Source: an uncultured Caldilineaceae bacterium
Lineage (GTDB): Bacteria > Chloroflexota > Anaerolineae > Caldilineales > Caldilineaceae
Reading direction: 5' to 3'
DNA length: 64,000 nt
Assembly: GCA_951813625.1 (NCBI GenBank)
Contig: CATOTS010000014.1
Span: forward strand, 1 to 64,000
Shown here: piece by piece, positions 9,075-17,673 of the stretch
Layout of the letters: the number at the start of each line of letters is the position of its first letter
Numbering within the stretch: position 1 is the first letter of the stretch
Made by a program: the position numbers and the translations under genes
Notes under the pieces: generated by a model
Told to the model about the DNA's origin: nothing
Seen by the model: only the letters and a program-made list of their open reading frames with translations
Database searches by the model: none

Positions 9075-9602
9075 ATGAGCGGGCTGAATCCCGAAAGCGA
9101 CGTAGCAAAACTTATGGCAACATCAACCAGAGATGGCACCGTTGAATGGATCGGACTGCGCGCAGAACGGCGCGGCCAGCCACAGCCGGTGGATGCAGTC
9201 GAAGCCGTGCCTGGTAGCGGTCTGGAGGGAGACCACTTCCATGGACAGGGCGACGGCAAGCGCCAAATAACGCTGATCCAGGGCGAGCACCTCGATGCCG
9301 TCGGCGCGTTTCTGCAAGAGCCTTCACCGGACCCTGCGCTGACGCGCCGCAATATCGTTGTGCGCGGCGTCAACCTGTTCAGTTTGCAGGACAGGCGGTT
9401 CCGCATCGGCGGCGCCGTACTCGAGCACAGCGGCCCTTGCCATCCCTGCAGCCGCATGGAGGAGAATCTGGGCCCCGGCGGCTACAACGCCATGCGCGGC
9501 CACGGCGGCATCACCGCCAGAGTCGTCGAAGGTGGGACAATTCGCGTGGGCGACGCGGTGAAACGGCTTCCCCTCGGCGAGGAATTGGCCGAGAGCGGTT
9601 AA
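9075..9602 (+). CDS. MOSC domain protein
   Basis: This 175-residue protein is a stand-alone MOSC domain: GLEGDHFHG near residue 50, QITLIQGEHLDAV, RRNIVVRGVNL, and the cysteine segment HSGPCHPCSRME. The C-terminus reads GHGGITARVVEGGTIRVGDAV. MOSC domains are known from molybdenum-cofactor sulfurases and molybdenum-hydroxylamine reductases and carry sulfur or bind the cofactor; single-domain forms remain poorly characterised. GGAG eight bases before the ATG supports the start. It converges with the next gene, the two stops overlapping by 4 bp. Confidence 0.88.
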   Translation: MSGLNPESDVAKLMATSTRDGTVEWIGLRAERRGQPQPVDAVEAVPGSGLEGDHFHGQGDGKRQITLIQGEHLDAVGAFLQEPSPDPALTRRNIVVRGVNLFSLQDRRFRIGGAVLEHSGPCHPCSRMEENLGPGGYNAMRGHGGITARVVEGGTIRVGDAVKRLPLGEELAESG

Positions 9603-10555
9603 GCTCCTGCCGCGACAAGCGGAGCGTAGACCGACCGGAGGCTGTGAGCTTCGTCGTCAGGATTCTGGTAGGCGCCCGCCGTCCTCAGTCCGTTCCGGAC
9701 GACCGACGCAAAGGCTGCCGGGTCGGCTGACAGCCGGCGAAGCGCGTCTTCCAGTTGCTCGCCGAGAGCAGGTAGGTTTCCGTTTTCCACCAGGATGCAG
9801 TTCCGTTCCTCGCCTGCGCCGTCCATGTAGAAACCGCCGATCCCGCTGTAGCCCGCGACCACGCAGCCGCATGCCATCGCCTCCAGGACCGATGTGTTCA
9901 TGCCCTCCTGCATATTAGTGGAAACATAGACCGTAGCCTCGCGCAGTTGGCGGGCGTACTCGTCCTCGCTCAATTCGCGCAGGGGCATCCATTCAAACTC
10001 GGTAAACGGCTTGCCCTTTGCGCAGAGCAGGCTGTGCAGCCAGGCAGCCGAACGCTCTTTGCGCGTCAGGTAGCAGACCTTGGGACGTTTCGATTCAGGA
10101 GTGTAACGGTAGCGCTCCTCATTGACATACTCGCTGATCAATGTCGCCTCGATGTCCATGCTCCAGCGAAGATAGCTCTGGATGAGCGGAGACTTGGTGA
10201 GTACCCGTTCGATGCCATAAGTCCGCCAGTCTTGCCCAGAGGGTAGATTCCAATAAGTTGGCGACCAGCTCAGCGCTATCACAATCCGCTCACCGGCAAA
10301 TCGGGCCGTCTGCTGCATGATCTGGGGCATCACTTCGGGAATGACCAGGATATCCTGCGACCTGAACTGTGGTCGCTCCGATAGCCATAACGTTGGCGCC
10401 TCATAACCGTGCCACGTCACCCGGAAAGGCCGCTTCTGGTGGACGATCCAGGCATCGAAACCAAGTTCCACCAGCCGCTGTGCATGGCGGTAAAGCGTCT
10501 TGATCCCGCCCGAAGGCTGGGGAAAGTCAGGACAGAAGTATAGAATGCGTGACAT
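9599..10555 (-). CDS. Glycosyltransferase, group 1 (GT-B fold)
   Basis: The 318-residue protein starts SRILYFCPDFPQPSGGIKTLYRH, the nucleotide-independent N-domain opening of GT4-like enzymes. Its second half has the GT4 signature region VYVSTNMQEGMNTSVLEAMACGCVVAG, in which the EGM..S.LEA stretch holds the donor sugar. It transfers a sugar from a nucleotide donor to an unknown acceptor. It is an isolated gene, not part of a visible polysaccharide cluster. Confidence 0.85.
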   Translation of the reverse strand: MSRILYFCPDFPQPSGGIKTLYRHAQRLVELGFDAWIVHQKRPFRVTWHGYEAPTLWLSERPQFRSQDILVIPEVMPQIMQQTARFAGERIVIALSWSPTYWNLPSGQDWRTYGIERVLTKSPLIQSYLRWSMDIEATLISEYVNEERYRYTPESKRPKVCYLTRKERSAAWLHSLLCAKGKPFTEFEWMPLRELSEDEYARQLREATVYVSTNMQEGMNTSVLEAMACGCVVAGYSGIGGFYMDGAGEERNCILVENGNLPALGEQLEDALRRLSADPAAFASVVRNGLRTAGAYQNPDDEAHSLRSVYAPLVAAGA

Positions 10556-10642
10556 CGGGCAGCTGCCCTCTCATTGGTTTCAGTCCTGCTTCCAAGATAC
10601 TAATGTTGGCGCCTGCCCAAACATAACGCAAAGGAGAAACAG

Positions 10643-11581
10643 GTGCCCTATCAAATACTGACCGATTCCGCGCTGCCGCCAGAGATGAATGATATGGTTG
10701 CCGACAGCTGCGAAGTGCACATCTGGGACCTCACAGAAGATGACCCGATTCTTCCCCGGATTGAAGGATTCATCACCTACGGTCATCCGATTGTGCCCGG
10801 CTCGCTCATGGACAAAATGCCCAAACTGCGCTGCCTTAGCAACTTCGGCGTCGGTGTCGACCACATCAACCTGGAAGACGCCAAGGCACGCGGACTTCCG
10901 GTCGGGTTTACGCCCGGCTTCGTCAACGGCGTTACCGCGGACATGGCCTTCACCATGCTCATGGCGATCGGCCGCAACATCATCCAGGGCTGGCGTCACG
11001 CGCACGGTCCCGACTACCTGGCCTACGACGCCAACATCCTGCACGGGCACGAAATATACGGCTCGACGCTCGGAATAATCGGCTTGGGACGGGTCGGCCG
11101 CGAGATCGCCCGCCGCGCCAGCGGGTTCGACATGACCGTTCTCTACCACAACCGCAACCCCAGCCCACACGCCGCTGACCTGAACGCCGCCTATCGCTCG
11201 CTGGAGGCCTTGCTGGACGAGGCTGATTTCGTGGTCCTGAGCGTGCCCATGTCTCCCCAGACCCGCCACCTGATTGGCGCGGCCCAACTGGAACGCATGA
11301 AAGAAACGGCCTACCTGGTCAACGTCGCCCGCGGCGGCGTTGTCGACCACGATGCGCTGGTCGACGCCTTGCGTCGCAATCTGATCGCCGGCGCCATCAT
11401 GGACGTGACCGATCCGGAACCCCTGCCGCGCGACCACCCCCTCCTGCGGCTGGACAACTGCGTCATCCTGCCCCATCTCGGCAGCGCAACCTACCAGTCG
11501 CGTTTCCGTATGGCCCGCCGCACCGTCGACAATCTGCTCGCCTGCCTGCGCGGCGAGGAAATGCCCAGCCGCGCCGCCTAG
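10643..11581 (+). CDS. D-isomer-specific 2-hydroxyacid dehydrogenase
   Basis: The 312-residue enzyme has the expected catalytic and NAD domains: GVDHINLEDAKARGLPV and GFVNGVTADMAFTMLM in the first part, the NAD motif LGIIGLGRVGREIA, VNVARGGVVDHDALV with the catalytic Arg, and ILPHLGSAT with the catalytic His. Such enzymes interconvert 2-oxoacids and D-2-hydroxyacids (glyoxylate, hydroxypyruvate and similar). A GTG start at 10643 is supported by AAGGAG at 10631-10636. A second, distinct member of the family is at 14495-15553. Confidence 0.9.
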   Translation: MPYQILTDSALPPEMNDMVADSCEVHIWDLTEDDPILPRIEGFITYGHPIVPGSLMDKMPKLRCLSNFGVGVDHINLEDAKARGLPVGFTPGFVNGVTADMAFTMLMAIGRNIIQGWRHAHGPDYLAYDANILHGHEIYGSTLGIIGLGRVGREIARRASGFDMTVLYHNRNPSPHAADLNAAYRSLEALLDEADFVVLSVPMSPQTRHLIGAAQLERMKETAYLVNVARGGVVDHDALVDALRRNLIAGAIMDVTDPEPLPRDHPLLRLDNCVILPHLGSATYQSRFRMARRTVDNLLACLRGEEMPSRAA

Positions 11582-11595
11582 CCCGCACTGCCAGA

Positions 11596-12945
11596 TTACT
11601 CCCCCCTCTCAGGCGCTTGCAGCAGCTCGGGCGGCGCATCCGGCGCCGCGCTGAGAGTCAGCAGGAACGCCTTGAGCGCGTCGCTCTGCTCGACGGTCAG
11701 CGCCAGCGGCACAAGGTCGGAATGGCCTGGAAAGGCCGGCGGCGCGTGGTTGTAGTGGCGGATCACCGCGTCCAGGTCGGGGAAGATGCCGTTGTGCATA
11801 TATGGGGCCGTGTTGCCAACGTTGCGCAGGCCCGGCACTTTGAACGCGCCGACCAGCTCGTCGCCCGCCATCTTGATGAATCGCAACTCCACGCAGTCTT
11901 CCTCGCCGGCATCGCTGAATGCGCCCAGGCAGTTGAACGCGTCATCCACGACCTTTAAAGTCCCCAGCGAGCGGCCCTGATCGAAACTGCTGCCTTCCGG
12001 CAGCGGCAGGCCGATATTATGAAACGTGCCGTTGGTGAACAGCGGCCCGTTGTGGCAATCCGTGCACTGGCCGTCGCCAATAAACAGCCGCAGCCCCGCG
12101 GCCTCTTCCGCGCTGAAAATCTCTCCCATTCGGCCCTGATCATTGGCGATCGCCGCAGCTGCGTAGTCGTCAAACCGGCTGCGGCCCGGCAAGATCCGCC
12201 GCGAATAGGCGGCGATGCTCTTGCCGATGTCGGCGAAAACGTGGTTGACCGTGTTCTGGTCCGCCTCCGTCATTTCATCCCAGGCCGCGCGCAGAAGCGC
12301 ATCTTCCACCGGCGCCGCGTTCAGTGGAAATCGCGTCTCGTCACTGAGATCGGGCGCACGGACGAAGAGCGCCTCGTACTGGCTGCGGTAATTGTCCAAC
12401 ACGTAGAGGGTGTGCGCGACGCGATTGCCGCCGTGCTCGATCGCGGCCTCCTGCGGCGCCAGCGCCTGCGCCCACTGGCTGTCCTTGCGACCGTCCCAGT
12501 AGTACCAGTCACTGTAGCCAATCCCGACAATCGTGGGTGTGTGGCGCGGCGTGTCTGCGCCGCGCACGTTGGCGCGCACCTTGCCGTCCGTGAAATAGAG
12601 TTCAGGAACGTGGCACGACGAGCAGGAGACGGTCCCGTCCGGGCTGAGACCGCTGTCGAAAAAGAGGGCATGGCCAAACGCCACCGCGGCCGGATCGTCG
12701 CCCACCGCATTGGATGGATCGGGCGCGAGCGGGGGCAGCTGGTCGATACTGAGGGAGGCGATCAGGCCCCTCTCCGCCGCCGTCCACCCGTGGGCCCCGC
12801 CCGCCGGCGAACGTTCTCCGCCGCCGAGAAAAGTCCTTACTACCCCCGCAGGCCCCTCCCGAAAAGGGCCGAACAGGACAAGAGCAGCGCCGCTGACGAG
12901 GATAAGCAGGACCGCCGCGGCGACAGCCAAGCCGATGCGGCGCAC
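11596..12945 (-). CDS. Dihaem cytochrome c peroxidase / MauG-like protein
   Basis: The 449-residue protein has one N-terminal membrane helix (about residues 5-27) and two c-type haem sites, CSSCH near residue 111 and CTDCH near 300, the arrangement of bacterial cytochrome c peroxidases and MauG-like enzymes. VPGLRNVGNTAPYMHNG is the typical C-terminal loop with the distal ligand region. It is exported but anchored and either reduces peroxide or oxidises a partner protein. It lies three bases downstream of a Met-rich lipoprotein gene on the same strand, so the pair is almost certainly co-transcribed. Confidence 0.9.
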   Translation of the reverse strand: MRRIGLAVAAAVLLILVSGAALVLFGPFREGPAGVVRTFLGGGERSPAGGAHGWTAAERGLIASLSIDQLPPLAPDPSNAVGDDPAAVAFGHALFFDSGLSPDGTVSCSSCHVPELYFTDGKVRANVRGADTPRHTPTIVGIGYSDWYYWDGRKDSQWAQALAPQEAAIEHGGNRVAHTLYVLDNYRSQYEALFVRAPDLSDETRFPLNAAPVEDALLRAAWDEMTEADQNTVNHVFADIGKSIAAYSRRILPGRSRFDDYAAAAIANDQGRMGEIFSAEEAAGLRLFIGDGQCTDCHNGPLFTNGTFHNIGLPLPEGSSFDQGRSLGTLKVVDDAFNCLGAFSDAGEEDCVELRFIKMAGDELVGAFKVPGLRNVGNTAPYMHNGIFPDLDAVIRHYNHAPPAFPGHSDLVPLALTVEQSDALKAFLLTLSAAPDAPPELLQAPERGE

Positions 12946-12948
12946 GCT

Positions 12949-13431
12949 CTAATTCAGCTCGAACTCAAATGTAACCGAGTCGCTCTCGCCGCCGGAGCTG
13001 ATCTCTAGCGTCAGCACCCACACACCCCCCATATTGAAGCGCATTCCCTCCAGCAGATAGTCGCCGTTTCCAAGATTCTCAGTCACCCGCGGCGCGGTCG
13101 GGAAACCGTGATTGTGCTCCGGCATGCCCCCCTCGACGGAGATATCGGCTTCGGTGACCGCGTCGCCGTCCGCATTCTCGATATGAAGCGTCCACGCATG
13201 CGTCTCGTTGATCACGACCGGGTCGAGACTGCTGACCGCGCTGACGCTGAACAGGCTGTTCTCAGTCGTCTGCGGTTCGAGCGCGTCGGCCGCCATCGAA
13301 CCCCCAGACATGTCCATCTCCATCCCTTCGCCGTCCATTTCCATGCCGCCGCCCTGGTCCGGCGTCACCATATTGCAGGCGCCTGCGATGTAAGCCAGGG
13401 TCAGCAGACAGACGGACAAACAAACTCTCAT
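12949..13431 (-). CDS. Met-rich lipoprotein with YtkA/FixH-like domain
   Basis: The 160-residue protein has a signal peptide ending in a lipobox (AYIAGAC), a linker unusually rich in Met, Asp and Gly (residues 27-48), and a C-terminal beta domain with GGMPEHNHGFPT, the hallmark of the YtkA/FixH-like family. Met- and His-rich motifs of this sort often bind copper, which is inference here. GGGGAG eight bases upstream of the ATG fixes the start. It precedes the MauG-like gene by three bases, so the two products probably work together outside the membrane. Confidence 0.8.
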   Translation of the reverse strand: MRVCLSVCLLTLAYIAGACNMVTPDQGGGMEMDGEGMEMDMSGGSMAADALEPQTTENSLFSVSAVSSLDPVVINETHAWTLHIENADGDAVTEADISVEGGMPEHNHGFPTAPRVTENLGNGDYLLEGMRFNMGGVWVLTLEISSGGESDSVTFEFELN

Positions 13432-13458
13432 TCACATTTCTCCCCATTGAGCAAAGTG

Positions 13459-13495
13459 ATTGACGTGTACTGAATTATTGACGTGTACTGAATTA
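13459..13495 (+). promoter_or_regulatory. 18-bp tandem direct repeat, candidate operator
   Basis: The 18-base unit starting TTGACGTGTACTG occurs twice head to tail, from 13459 to 13495, about 28 bp upstream of the lipoprotein ATG (13431, minus strand). Two identical sites one and a half or so helical turns apart, so close to a start, suit a regulator binding site overlapping the promoter of the lipoprotein/MauG-like operon. No regulator gene is adjacent, and coincidental duplication is possible. Confidence 0.4.
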
Positions 13496-13888
13496 GTGTA
13501 TCACAGGTCTTGAATTCTCTGCTTCCATTCGCAAGGGAACTCTTGATCGCACACGTGGAAAGGATCTCTGCAACTCTATGACCAGGCTCTGGGCCGGCAT
13601 TCAGCTCCATAGGCCGTCAGACAGAAGCGAGTTTTTCATCTCAGTGTGACACCTTTACGTTTGAAGTTTGAGCGAGTCAAGAGCAGACAGGATCATACTG
13701 CAGGAATATATGAGGACCCACCCCTGACCCTACCAGATGTTTCGGCTTGACTCAAGCAGGTCTCTGTTGGGTCAATCGTCAAAGAGCACCGGCTGGCGCC
13801 ACCACAGCAGATCTTTGTCAAAGCCCAACAACAGCCGAAATACCTTTTGCGACACGACAAGGAACCGCCCGCCGCGCCTTCTTTGTCA
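13496..13888. other. Intergenic, no gene seen
   Basis: No convincing coding frame was found between the tandem repeat and the end of the next gene. Short open frames exist on both strands but lack ribosome sites or recognisable domains. It must hold the promoter of the lipoprotein operon (minus). Confidence 0.5.
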
Positions 13889-14482
13889 CTAGGCCGGCTC
13901 GCCTCCCCCGAGGGGTTGGAGAACGCAGCCGGAAACCATGGCGTTGCGAAGAGCCGCGGCGATTTCGGAAGGTGCGAGGACAGTGAAGTCTTCCCTATCC
14001 GAATATGCAAACCCTACGCTGGGCTTTCTTAGCTCCGCCTCAAGGCGCATGTCGCGGAAGTTCCAGACCGGCTCTTGATAGCCGCAGTGCCTGCAGACCG
14101 TCTTGGACTCGGCCGTATAGTCGCCGACTTCCAAAAATGCAAATCGGCCCTTGATCAGCACGAATTCGGCAGACTTCAGCCTTCTCTTTGCAATGTACTT
14201 GAACAGGAAATAGGCGAAGATTTCTGTCCCGAGCCCGATCAAGCTCAGTTCAAAGCCAGGTCTCACGTTCAAGCGGGTCCAAATCGGCAAACTGACGCTC
14301 GCCACCTGCCAGGCAAGGCCTTTGCAATCTACGTATGAGGTGCGGCTTCCAGCCATCGCGGCCACAAAACGATGAACTCTCAAAGGCCGGGAACGAGGCA
14401 ACCTTAGCCTGTGTCTCCAGAAGTGGAGAAGGAAGAACCAGGCGCCAACCGCCGCCATCAGCCAAGAGCGAAAATCCGTCAT
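13889..14482 (-). CDS. Hypothetical protein with N-terminal membrane helix and CxxC
   Basis: No family was recognised in this 197-residue protein. It has a hydrophobic stretch at about residues 7-22, a second mildly hydrophobic one near 77-93 (LSLIGLGTEIFAYFLF), and a VCRHCGYQ knuckle near residue 130 that could bind zinc. A GGAG seven bases before the ATG and a 12-bp gap after the hydroxyacid dehydrogenase stop suggest it is a real, co-transcribed gene. Composition is less GC-rich than its neighbours. Confidence 0.55.
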   Translation of the reverse strand: MTDFRSWLMAAVGAWFFLLHFWRHRLRLPRSRPLRVHRFVAAMAGSRTSYVDCKGLAWQVASVSLPIWTRLNVRPGFELSLIGLGTEIFAYFLFKYIAKRRLKSAEFVLIKGRFAFLEVGDYTAESKTVCRHCGYQEPVWNFRDMRLEAELRKPSVGFAYSDREDFTVLAPSEIAAALRNAMVSGCVLQPLGGGEPA

Positions 14483-14494
14483 TGCCGCTCTCCG

Positions 14495-15553
14495 TCAAGC
14501 CGTCAACGCCTCCCACCGCGCCGCCATCCCGCGCAACTTCTCCTGAAACACCTCCGTCCCGATCACCTCACGGTTCACCGGATACGCCGGAATCTCACCC
14601 CGGAACAGCGCCAGCAAACTCTCGCATGCCATCGCCCCGTTCAACTCGTACAGGTCGTCGGTCCACGCCAGCGCGTGCGGCGAGAGGATCACGTTGTCCA
14701 TCGCAATCAGCGGATGGTCCAGCGGCAGCGGCTCCGGCTCGAGCGCGTCCAGGCCCGCGCCCGCGATCGCGCCGCTTTGCAGCGCCTCGACGAGATCGTC
14801 ATGGTTTACAATCGGCCCGCGCGCCGTATTGATAAGATATGCGCTCGGCTTCATCAACGCGAACAGCCGCGCGTCAACCAGGCCGCGCGTCTCGTCGTTC
14901 AGCGGACAGTTAACGGCGACAAAGTCGGATTCGCGGAATAGCTCCTCGATGCTGACCAACTCCACGTTCAACGCCGCCGCGCGCTTCGGATCGAGGTAGG
15001 GGTCGTGCGTGATGCGCCGTCCCAGGTCGAAAGGCCCGAGAAGACGGAACATCTCGCCGCCGATGTTGCCCGTCCCGACCGAGCCGACCGTCTTGCCGCT
15101 CATGCCCAGCCCGCTCTCCTGCACCTTCAGGTCCCAACGCCCTATGCGCACGAGGCGGTCCTTGGCCGCGACCCTCTTTGCCAGCGCTAGGATCAGGGTC
15201 AAAATCGCCTCGGCCACCGGCTTGCGCACGGCATCGACGGCGATGGTCAGAAGAACGTGGTTGGCGGTCAACGCCTCCGTGTCGACCAGGTCGTAGCCGA
15301 CGCCCCAGCGCGCGACGCAAATCAGCCGCCCGCCGCCGCCGACCGTCGCGGCAGTATAAGGGCTGCCCAGGGCGATGACACCGTCAAAGTCGGCGACGGC
15401 TTCCGCCTGCACCGGCTCTCCGTAGTCAACGTCGAAATAGTCCCATTCAACGTGGGGCAAGGGGTCGACAAGGCGCGCCAGGACCGGCTCGATCGTGCCC
15501 GGCGCAAACGTCTTGAAACCGGCCGATGCGCCGATGCGAAAAGGCTGAGACAT
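14495..15553 (-). CDS. D-isomer-specific 2-hydroxyacid dehydrogenase family protein
   Basis: The 352-residue protein shows the family pattern: LICVARWGVGYDLVD, VRKPVAEAILTLILALAKR, the NAD motif VGSVGTGNIGGEMFRLLG, LINTARGPIVNHDDLV with the catalytic Arg, and LDALEPEPLPLDHPL. The C-terminal catalytic His region reads NVILSPHALAW. The ATG at 15553, with GGAG upstream, is chosen over an in-frame start 75 bases earlier. It follows a PhyH-family and an enolase-superfamily gene on the same strand, suggesting breakdown of a hydroxy- or sugar acid. Confidence 0.88.
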   Translation of the reverse strand: MSQPFRIGASAGFKTFAPGTIEPVLARLVDPLPHVEWDYFDVDYGEPVQAEAVADFDGVIALGSPYTAATVGGGGRLICVARWGVGYDLVDTEALTANHVLLTIAVDAVRKPVAEAILTLILALAKRVAAKDRLVRIGRWDLKVQESGLGMSGKTVGSVGTGNIGGEMFRLLGPFDLGRRITHDPYLDPKRAAALNVELVSIEELFRESDFVAVNCPLNDETRGLVDARLFALMKPSAYLINTARGPIVNHDDLVEALQSGAIAGAGLDALEPEPLPLDHPLIAMDNVILSPHALAWTDDLYELNGAMACESLLALFRGEIPAYPVNREVIGTEVFQEKLRGMAARWEALTA

Positions 15554-15608
15554 GGAAAGACTCCTTGAATGCATGAAAAGAGTGATATGCGGTTGGGGTG
15601 AGCAGCGG

Positions 15609-16361
15609 CTAACCCTGCTCCTCTTCAAACAACGACGAGCGCGAGTTGAAATATGGCGGCTCGAACAGCAACTTCTGCCGCGCCGTCAATTGGACATCCT
15701 TGGGCGGCTGCGTGTAGTTGGCGCTCCACGACTGCTGGCCGGGACTGTACTTGAAGAGCAGCGAACGGCGCTGGTATTCCGCCGTCCATGCCGCAGTGCC
15801 ATGCGTGAGCGCCTCGGTGAAGATGACGACCGACCCGGCCGGCGCCTCCGGTACCACGACCGCCTCGTGCGCCGCATGGGCCGTTCGGATGCTCTCAGGG
15901 CAGGCGTAGTTGGCCTTGTGGCTGCCCGGCACCGCGCAGAACCCGCCGACAGCCGGGCCGGTGTCAGTCAGATTCCAGGCCGCGACCGTCAGCCCGTTGT
16001 ACATCCGTCCATCGCGAAAGTGATAGTACTCCGGCGGGTCGTACGGCGTGCTGCCTCCATGAAGCCGCAGCGACTCGGTGCCGGCCCGCATGTAGATGCC
16101 GTAATAGTGGTCAAGCCGGAACCCGTCGCCCAGAATCGCCTCCATGTAGGGCATTATGCGTTCGTGGTCGAGCAGTTCGCAGTAGACCTGCCCCCACTCC
16201 AGAAAGCCGCCGAAGCGCGCGCTCAGCGTGTCATCGCCCGGCGGCGTCAACTCCCGGCTGTCCATGAGCCGGTTGAGCTCCGACAGTTCCACCGTCGACA
16301 GCGCCCCTTCGACGACCAGGTAGCCGCGCAGGTCGAACAGATACCGTTCCTCTTCGTTCAT
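15609..16361 (-). CDS. Phytanoyl-CoA dioxygenase (PhyH) family protein with HxG motif
   Basis: The 250-residue protein has the PhyH pattern: YLFDLRGYLVVEGAL, LTDTGPAVGGFCAVPGSHK and the distal-His segment ALTHGTAAW (H187). The proximal motif reads LRLH101-G-G103 instead of HxD/E, the same loss of the acidic iron ligand as in the gene at 4589. An ATG at 16361 preceded by GGGAG is preferred to a TTG at 16391 that would leave only three bases after the upstream gene. It lies between the enolase-superfamily and dehydrogenase genes in one apparent operon. Confidence 0.82.
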   Translation of the reverse strand: MNEEERYLFDLRGYLVVEGALSTVELSELNRLMDSRELTPPGDDTLSARFGGFLEWGQVYCELLDHERIMPYMEAILGDGFRLDHYYGIYMRAGTESLRLHGGSTPYDPPEYYHFRDGRMYNGLTVAAWNLTDTGPAVGGFCAVPGSHKANYACPESIRTAHAAHEAVVVPEAPAGSVVIFTEALTHGTAAWTAEYQRRSLLFKYSPGQQSWSANYTQPPKDVQLTARQKLLFEPPYFNSRSSLFEEEQG

Positions 16362-16394
16362 CCGCTCCCTCAGCTCAAAATCAGACCACAAACC

Positions 16395-17537
16395 CTATTC
16401 CAGCAGATTGTCCTCAATGTAGTCCCAGTTGATGTCCTGCCCCAGCCCGGGCAGCTGCGAGATATGGACGAATCCCTCGTCATCCATCGGATCGTCAAGC
16501 CGGTTGAGCCACGCCGCCGGCTCGTCATGGTCGATGAAGGGATGCATCAGCCCGCGCTCGTAATACTGCCCCGGTATGCCCATCGCGCAGAGGGCGTGCA
16601 GATTGCCCGGACCGCCGCCGTGGACCTCCATCCGCATGCCGAACGATTCGGACAGATGCGCCACCTTCATCAGCGGGGTCAGCCCCCCCAAATCACCCAC
16701 GCCGCCGCGCACCAGGTCGCACGCACCGGCCTTGATCCACTCGGCCCGCGTGTACATCTTTCCCTCCGCCGTCTCCGGCCCGCAGATCGGCAGCGACGTC
16801 TGCTCGCACAGCCACACGTAGGACGACATGCTGTGCTCGTCCATCGGCTCTTCCATCCAGTAGTAGTTCAGCTTTTCCAGCCCCTTGGCCAGTTCCAACG
16901 CCTCCAGCCGCGAATAGTAGTGGTATGGATCGAGCATCAGGTGGGCGTCGGGCCCGTAGACCTCGCGCACCGCCGCGCAGGCGGCCAGGTCGCGTTTGAC
17001 GTCCGGCGCGCCCTCGTAGGGAGGCTGCCACGTGTGCAGCTTGAACGCCGGATAGCCGCGACCAATGCACCAGGTAGCGAAATTCGCATAGTCCTCAGGT
17101 GAGCCCAGCCCACCGTCGACATCATCGCCGCACATTGTACTGGCGTAGGCCGGTACCTTGTCGCGCGTCGCGCCCAAGAGCTTATGCACCGGAAGATCGA
17201 GCGCCCGCCCCGCCAGGTCCCACAGCGCCAGGTCGACGGCATTCAGCAGCCTGTCGGACATGGTCGCCAGGTTCAGGCGCTGCCGCTCCTTCAGATTGTG
17301 CCAGATTCGCTCGCGGTAGAAGGGGTCTTCGCCGCTGATATATGGCTTGACCAGGCCGTCGATCAACGCCTGCGGCGGGCTGCCGAAAAAGTAGCCTTCG
17401 ACACCGTCGTCGGTGTGGATTGTGAGCAGTGACTGCACCGCCTCGTGCGGGTCGCCCGGGTGGCCGTGCCCTTCGGAATCCCGCACGGTCTTCGAGATGT
17501 AGCGAAACCGGCGGACGGTCAAATCGGTGATTCTCAT
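16395..17537 (-). CDS. Mandelate racemase/muconate lactonizing enzyme family protein (enolase superfamily)
   Basis: The 380-residue protein is an enolase-superfamily barrel: N-terminal capping domain, then metal ligands in LMLDPYHYY, YYWMEEPMDE and ICGPETAEG, and a C-terminal MEVHGGGPGN with a probable catalytic His. The second-strand base motif that is KxK in many racemases reads AFKLHTW here. Such enzymes abstract the proton next to a carboxylate, commonly in sugar-acid dehydration or racemisation. It is the first gene of a minus-strand set with a PhyH-family protein and a 2-hydroxyacid dehydrogenase. Confidence 0.88.
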   Translation of the reverse strand: MRITDLTVRRFRYISKTVRDSEGHGHPGDPHEAVQSLLTIHTDDGVEGYFFGSPPQALIDGLVKPYISGEDPFYRERIWHNLKERQRLNLATMSDRLLNAVDLALWDLAGRALDLPVHKLLGATRDKVPAYASTMCGDDVDGGLGSPEDYANFATWCIGRGYPAFKLHTWQPPYEGAPDVKRDLAACAAVREVYGPDAHLMLDPYHYYSRLEALELAKGLEKLNYYWMEEPMDEHSMSSYVWLCEQTSLPICGPETAEGKMYTRAEWIKAGACDLVRGGVGDLGGLTPLMKVAHLSESFGMRMEVHGGGPGNLHALCAMGIPGQYYERGLMHPFIDHDEPAAWLNRLDDPMDDEGFVHISQLPGLGQDINWDYIEDNLLE

Positions 17538-17673
17538 GAAATTCTCCTGCCAGCGGAAAAGTTGGGTTGGGGGCTTCGGGGTCGGTCAGCGCGGCGTCCT
17601 GACGCCGGCGGCATTCGCCCACAGGCGCAGTGTAGCATAGGCCGTTGGAGGGCAAAAGCGGGTAGTGGCGAAC

